From the NCBI GenBank assembly GCA_003454135.1, contig DMKW01000273.1, positions 1 to 25,888 on the forward strand: DNA of 25,888 bases. Reading direction: 5' to 3'. Below, one piece after another: positions 21,840 to 25,888 of this stretch. The notes beneath the pieces were generated by a model, which was given only the letters and a program-made list of their open reading frames with translations, ran no database searches and was not told where the DNA came from. Origin of the DNA: Microbacteriaceae bacterium (lineage in GTDB: Bacteria > Actinomycetota > Actinomycetes > Actinomycetales > Microbacteriaceae). Position 1 is the first letter of the stretch. Every line of letters starts with the position of its first letter. The translations under genes were made by a program, and so were the position numbers.

Positions 21840-24151
21840 GCGACAAGCGACCGGTACCAGGCCAAAAAAGAGAACACCGTAACGACGACAACATCGAGGT
21901 GAGCGGGCCCAAGACCTGGGCCGCCGGCATCCCGGGCGTCACCCACTCGATGGGGCCGGCGCTGGCGGAGATGGGCGTCGTGCGCACGCTGAAGACGATG
22001 ACCGCGATCAACCAAAAGGACGGCTTCGACTGCATGAGTTGCGCCTGGCCGGATCCCGACCACCGCAAGCCCGCGGAATTTTGCGAGAACGGCGCCAAGG
22101 CCGTGACCTGGGAGGCCACGCCGGTCACGGTTCCGTCGAGCTTCTGGGCCGAGCACTCCATCGACGATCTGCTCACCAGGTCGGAGTACTGGCTGGGCAT
22201 GCAGGGCCGGCTCGTCGAGCCCGTCTACAGGGCCGCCGGCACCGACCACTACGTGCCGATCAGCTGGGACGACGCCTTTGCGGTCATCGCCCGGAAACTC
22301 AACGGGCTGGACTCGCCAGACCAGGCCTCGTTCTACACGAGCGGCCGCGCATCCAATGAGGCCGCCTTCAGCTACCAGCTGTTCGTGCGCGCCTTCGGCA
22401 CCAACAACCTGCCCGACTGCTCGAACATGTGCCACGAATCCACCGGCCTCGCCATGGGCCGCACGATCGGCGTCGGCAAGAGCACGGTCAGCTACGACGA
22501 CTACGCCAAGGCCGACCTGATCATCATCATGGGCCAGAATCCGGGCACCAACCATCCGAGGATGCTCACCGCGCTCGAAGACGCCAAGGATGCCGGCGCC
22601 AGGATTGTCGCCATCAACCCGCTCCCGGAGGCGGGACTCCTGCGCTACAAGAACCCGCAACGCGTGAAGGGCGTCATCGGAGCCGGCACGGAGATGGCCG
22701 ACCAGTACCTGCAGATTCGCCTGGGCGGCGATATGGCTCTGCTGCAGGCGATCTCCAAACGGGTGCTCGACGCCGAGGACGCCAACCCGGGGACCGTGCT
22801 CGACCACGCGTTCCTCAGCGAGCACTGCCAGGGCCTGGGCGAGCTGCGGGCGCACCTCGCCGACCTCGACGACGCAGCCGTGCTCGAGGCGACGGGCCTC
22901 AGCACCGCGGAAATCGACGAACTGGCCGCCCGCTACCTCGCCGCGGAGCGCGTCATCATCACCTGGGCGATGGGTATCACGCAGCACAAAAAGGCCGTTG
23001 CCACCATCCAGGAGATCATCAACCTGCTCCTCCTGCGCGGCAACATCGGCAAACCCGGTGCCGGCGCTTCCCCCATCCGCGGGCACAGCAATGTGCAGGG
23101 CGACCGCACCATGGGGATCTGGGAGCAGATGCCGCCGGCGTTCCTCGACGCCATCGAGCGGGAGTTCGGGTTCGACCCGCCTCGGGAGCACGGCATCGAC
23201 GCCGTCGCCACCATTCGTGGCATGCGCGCCGGCACCGTCAAGGCCTGGATCGCCCTCGGCGGCAACCTCGTGGGGGCAGTCTCGGACACCGCCGTCACCG
23301 AGGCCGCGATGCAGAGCACCGAGATGACCGTGCAGATTTCCACCAAGCTGAACCGGTCGCACGTCGTTGTCGGCAAGGAAGCCCTGATCCTGCCGACGAT
23401 GGGCCGAACCGAAATCGACCGGCAGGCGACCGGGGTGCAGTTCGTGTCGGTCGAAGACACGGCCTGCGCCGTGCATCCGTCCCGGGGCCGGATCGAGCCG
23501 GTTTCACCGAACCTCCTCTCCGAGGTGGCCATCATCAGCCGCCTTGCCCTGGCGGTGCTCGGCGACCGCGTTGGCGTGGACTGGGCTGGGTTCGAACGCG
23601 ACTACGACCTCATCCGCGACCACATTTCGCATGTCGTGGACGGCTGCGGCGGCTACAACGAGCTGATCCGCCAGGACGGCGGCTTCGTGCTCCCGCATGG
23701 GCCGCGCGATTCGCGCACGTTCCCCACCGAAACCGGCAAGGCGATCCTCACCGTGAACGAACTGGAGCACATCGACCGGCCGCCCGGCCGCCTGCTTCTG
23801 CAGACCATGCGCTCGCACGACCAGTTCAACACGACGATCTACAGCAACAACGACCGCTATCGCGGCATCAAGAACGGCCGCCACGTCGTCTTCGTCAACC
23901 CGAAGGACCTCGCCGAGCTGGGCCTGTCCGACGGTGAAATCGTCGACGTGCGCAGCGAGTACACCGACAACGTGGACCGCGTGCTGCGCGGGTACCGCAT
24001 CGTCTCCTACCCGAGCGCGAGGGGATGCGCCGCGGCGTATTTCCCTGAGGCCAACGCGCTCGTTCCGCTCGACCTCACCGCGGAGGGCAGCAACACCCCG
24101 GTGTCGAAGTCGATCGTCGTGCGGCTGGAACGCAGCGCGACAACTGGCTAG
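21836..24151 (+). CDS. FdhF/YdeP family molybdopterin oxidoreductase
   Basis: 771 residues, start GTG 21836 overlapping fdhD. GFDCMSCAWPDPDHRKPAEF shows the cysteine-rich N-terminus (C66, C69, C83) of this family. C199-H200 in CSNMCHESTG aligns with the Sec/Cys-His that ligates Mo in formate dehydrogenase H. Mo-bisMGD-binding blocks follow (IMGQNPGTNHPRML, ARIVAINPLPEAGL, GNIGKPGAGASPIRGHSNVQ) and a C-terminal cofactor domain (MRSHDQFNTTIYSNNDRYRG). YdeP is linked to acid resistance in E. coli, and other relatives are suspected formate dehydrogenases; the true substrate is unknown. No electron-transfer subunit gene lies beside it. No Tat signal, so cytoplasmic. Confidence 0.94.
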   Translation: MSDKRPVPGQKREHRNDDNIEVSGPKTWAAGIPGVTHSMGPALAEMGVVRTLKTMTAINQKDGFDCMSCAWPDPDHRKPAEFCENGAKAVTWEATPVTVPSSFWAEHSIDDLLTRSEYWLGMQGRLVEPVYRAAGTDHYVPISWDDAFAVIARKLNGLDSPDQASFYTSGRASNEAAFSYQLFVRAFGTNNLPDCSNMCHESTGLAMGRTIGVGKSTVSYDDYAKADLIIIMGQNPGTNHPRMLTALEDAKDAGARIVAINPLPEAGLLRYKNPQRVKGVIGAGTEMADQYLQIRLGGDMALLQAISKRVLDAEDANPGTVLDHAFLSEHCQGLGELRAHLADLDDAAVLEATGLSTAEIDELAARYLAAERVIITWAMGITQHKKAVATIQEIINLLLLRGNIGKPGAGASPIRGHSNVQGDRTMGIWEQMPPAFLDAIEREFGFDPPREHGIDAVATIRGMRAGTVKAWIALGGNLVGAVSDTAVTEAAMQSTEMTVQISTKLNRSHVVVGKEALILPTMGRTEIDRQATGVQFVSVEDTACAVHPSRGRIEPVSPNLLSEVAIISRLALAVLGDRVGVDWAGFERDYDLIRDHISHVVDGCGGYNELIRQDGGFVLPHGPRDSRTFPTETGKAILTVNELEHIDRPPGRLLLQTMRSHDQFNTTIYSNNDRYRGIKNGRHVVFVNPKDLAELGLSDGEIVDVRSEYTDNVDRVLRGYRIVSYPSARGCAAAYFPEANALVPLDLTAEGSNTPVSKSIVVRLERSATTG

Positions 24152-24200
24152 CCTTGGTTCCACAGCACCAACCCACCCTCGGAGCCCGTCAAGGAGCGCC

Positions 24201-24479
24201 ATGCCCGCCGAAGACACCGCAGCACTGCCGTCCCTCGACGCGTGGGTCGCGCTGCTGACCGAAGAACTGGGCCTTCGGGCCGGCGTCTGCGACCTGGGCC
24301 TGGTGCTTGACCTCGCCCGTGACGCCGCCCACACCATCGCGCGGCCGGCGGCCCCGCTCACGACCTTCCTCGTGGGATACGCCGCGGCCTTGGCCGGCGG
24401 CTCGGCCGAAGACATCCGTCGGATCGCGGCGATCGCGACCCGGCTCGCCGTCGAGCAGGGTGGCGCCGGTGGCGCGTAA
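24201..24479 (+). CDS. DUF6457 domain protein (molybdenum cofactor locus)
   Basis: 92 residues from ATG 24201 with AAGGAG at 24191-24196. LDAWVALLTEELGLRAGVCD, LDLARDAAHTIARPAAPLTT and FLVGYAAALAGG match the short helical DUF6457 family, which in actinobacteria sits beside moeA, mobA or fdhD and is sometimes fused to MobA-like proteins. A role in molybdenum cofactor handling is inferred from context only. It lies 49 bp after the oxidoreductase and about 93 bp before moeA. Confidence 0.85.
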   Translation: MPAEDTAALPSLDAWVALLTEELGLRAGVCDLGLVLDLARDAAHTIARPAAPLTTFLVGYAAALAGGSAEDIRRIAAIATRLAVEQGGAGGA

Positions 24480-24521
24480 GGCTCCTCGGCGCACGCTGCG
24501 CCTCGCGGTCGACCGGATCTC

Positions 24522-24589
24522 ATGATCGACCGGCTTCGATGACCAACCGGCTCCAATGATCGACTGGCACGCATGATCGACTGGTTCGA
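24522..24589 (+). repeat. Four tandem 17-bp units forming a micro-ORF chain into moeA
   Basis: Units start at 24522, 24539, 24556 and 24573: atgatcgaccggcttcg, atgaccaaccggctcca, atgatcgactggcacgc, atgatcgactggttcga. Each of the first three is a six-codon ORF (MIDRLR, MTNRLQ, MIDWHA) whose TGA overlaps the next ATG as ATGA (24539-24542, 24556-24559, 24573-24576). The fourth is the start of moeA. A degenerate unit without ATG (24505-24521, sharing tcgaccgg) may precede them. There is no Shine-Dalgarno before moeA, so ribosomes may reach it by serial stop-restart. Confidence 0.85.
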
Positions 24590-25760
24590 CGCCCGCACGC
24601 TCGCCCACGACACCGGGTTGGCCGTTGCCCGCACCGCGGAGTCCGTGCCGCTGGCGGATGCCGCCGGCCGCACGCTCGCCGGCGCGCTGCACTCGCTCGT
24701 GCCCCTGCCCGGCTGCTCGTCGTCGGCGATGGACGGCTGGGCGGTCGCCGGCGACGCACCCTGGCGGCTCGGCGCCCCCATCTTCGCGGGCGACGCCCCC
24801 GGCTTGGACCCTCTGCTGCCCGGCACGGCCCGCGCCATTGCGACCGGAGGGCCGGTCCCTCACGGCACCCGAGGCGTGCTGCGCTCCGAACACGGCACGA
24901 CCCGGCCCGGCCCGGAGACACTTCTGCTCGAGACGAACGGCCGTGCGAAGCCGGGCGAACCGCGGGATGGCGAGAACATCCGCCTGCGCGGGGAGGAGAC
25001 CGGCGTCGAGGAGCGCGTGCTCGCAGCCGGCAGCATCCTGACCCCGCCGCGGATCGCCCTCGCCGCCGTCACCGGGCACGACCTCGTCGACGTGACGGTG
25101 CCCCCGGCGGTCGATGTGCTGCTGCTCGGCACCGAGGTCGTCGGCTCCGGCCTGCCCCGGCCGGGCGAGGTGCGGGACGCCTACTCCCCGCAGTTCCCGG
25201 CGCTGCTCGGCTCAATGGGTCTGCGGTTTGAGGACCTCCGCCGCGCGCCCGATGACCTCGACGCGACCGTCGACGCCATCCAGGCCGGTGACTCTCCCCT
25301 GCTGATCAGCACCGGCGGCACCGCGCGCGGACCGGCCGACCACGTGCGGGCGGCCCTGGACAGGCTCGGTGCGACCCTGGTCATCGACGGGGTGAACATG
25401 CGGCCCGGTCATCCGATCATGCTGGCCCGGCTGGCGGACGGACGCCTGATGCTGTGCCTTCCGGGCAACCCGCTCGCCGCGATGGTCGGACTGCTGAGCG
25501 TCGGGGCGTCACTCGTCGACGGCCTGCTCGGGCGGCCGCTCGGGCGGCTCGGCCACGTGCCGCTGGCCGCGGATGTGGCCAACCTCGGTACTCACACGAG
25601 GCTCGTCGCGTACCGGCATGGCGACGAGGGGGCCGTGCCGACGCCGCACCAGGCATCGGGCATGCTGCGGGGTCTCGCCGAGGCCGACGGCGTGGCGGTC
25701 ATTCCGCCCGGCGGGGCCATCGCGCCGAACGTGGTGCGCACCCTCCCGCTGCCCTGGTAG
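24573..25760 (+). CDS. moeA: Molybdopterin molybdotransferase MoeA
   Basis: 395 residues from ATG 24573. MoeA inserts molybdate into adenylylated molybdopterin in the cytoplasm. Landmarks: VPLADAAGRTLAG, SSSAMDGWAV (about 49-58), ATGGPVPHGTRGVLRSE (the TGxxxP-x-G loop), STGGTARGPADHV near 245-257 (the usual TGGxSxGD loop is altered), MRPGHPIMLA and LCLPGNPLAAMV. The RPGHP in place of K-PG-KP and the changed TGG loop are divergences seen in some actinobacterial MoeA-like proteins, so activity is likely but not certain. Its ATG is the fourth copy of a 17-bp tandem repeat and overlaps the stop of a six-codon ORF. Last gene of the molybdoenzyme module. Confidence 0.93.
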   Translation: MIDWFDARTLAHDTGLAVARTAESVPLADAAGRTLAGALHSLVPLPGCSSSAMDGWAVAGDAPWRLGAPIFAGDAPGLDPLLPGTARAIATGGPVPHGTRGVLRSEHGTTRPGPETLLLETNGRAKPGEPRDGENIRLRGEETGVEERVLAAGSILTPPRIALAAVTGHDLVDVTVPPAVDVLLLGTEVVGSGLPRPGEVRDAYSPQFPALLGSMGLRFEDLRRAPDDLDATVDAIQAGDSPLLISTGGTARGPADHVRAALDRLGATLVIDGVNMRPGHPIMLARLADGRLMLCLPGNPLAAMVGLLSVGASLVDGLLGRPLGRLGHVPLAADVANLGTHTRLVAYRHGDEGAVPTPHQASGMLRGLAEADGVAVIPPGGAIAPNVVRTLPLPW

Positions 25761-25791
25761 CGCCTTCCGCTCTCCGCCCCCTCCCGCTTCC

Positions 25792-25873
25792 GCCCCCTCC
25801 CGCGAGACTGCAGTCGTGGCTGTTATGAGCGCGTTTTAGCGACCACAACTGCGTTTTCGCGGGGGCTGGGGCG
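25792..25873. repeat. Long imperfect palindrome after moeA
   Basis: The outer arms gccccctcccgcga (25792-25805 region) and tcgcgggggctgggg (25857-25871) and the inner arms gcagtcgtggctgtta (25810-25825) and tagcgaccacaactgc (25837-25852) fold into one hairpin of about 80 nt, with the loop around tgagcgcgttt. The inner mismatches are all C/T changes compatible with G-U pairs. A short direct repeat (ccgccccctcccgc, twice) precedes it. It may terminate moeA or be a dispersed REP-like element. Confidence 0.65.
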
Positions 25874-25888
25874 GGGGCGGGGGACCAT

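Noticed and set aside
1..25888. CRISPR arrays, tRNA or rRNA genes, prophage or toxin-antitoxin loci
   Set aside because: No regularly spaced repeats, cloverleaf-like segments, ribosomal RNA blocks or recognisable toxin-antitoxin pairs were seen.

Overview
The window is high-GC DNA (roughly two thirds G+C in coding parts) from an actinobacterium. The small M23 peptidase with an N-terminal SRRELRAAE segment, the VanZ, DUF1294, DUF805 and DUF4190-type membrane proteins, the MSLWRTKSIE-type amino acid permease and SD-poor starts all suggest a Microbacteriaceae-like soil or plant organism. That placement is inference from protein style; no rRNA is present to prove it.

Layout. 1-7.2 kb is ordinary metabolism: a luciferase-like flavin monooxygenase (cut by the window edge), an intracellular GH13 oligo-1,6-glucosidase, a fructosamine kinase translationally coupled to a VanZ-like protein, an APC amino acid permease, an aldo/keto reductase and a DJ-1/PfpI protein. 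7.1-17.4 kb is accessory and strongly eroded. Intact small genes (YjdM zinc ribbon, cupin/TetR pair, M23 peptidase, GNAT, DUF1294, rpsO, DUF805) are interspersed with an ApbE N-terminal stub, an SDR C-terminal stub, a frameshifted unknown gene, an MFS stub fused to a one-ended IS5-type element, a GNAT fragment and a VWA-domain tail. 17.4-20.9 kb is one large secreted pullulanase with two X25 modules, whose promoter -35 box lies inside a LacI-type operator. 20.97-25.76 kb is a molybdoenzyme module: fdhD, an FdhF/YdeP-type oxidoreductase (4-bp overlap with fdhD), a DUF6457 protein and moeA.

How the parts work together. The secreted pullulanase and the cytoplasmic alpha-1,6-glucosidase fit the use of branched alpha-glucans, with LacI-type control of the pullulanase. 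FdhD (cofactor sulfuration), MoeA (molybdenum insertion) and the DUF6457 protein would mature the Mo-bisMGD enzyme encoded between them. The divergent cupin/TetR pair shares a short region holding a dyad that is a likely operator.

The most unusual structure is directly before moeA. Four tandem 17-bp units form a chain of three six-codon ORFs, each ending in a TGA that overlaps the next ATG (ATGA), and the last ATG is the moeA start itself. This looks like a termination-reinitiation cascade built by tandem duplication of the moeA start. Other structures include a 15-bp perfect inverted repeat at 3988-4023, a long imperfect palindrome at 25792-25873, and a clear rpsO terminator.
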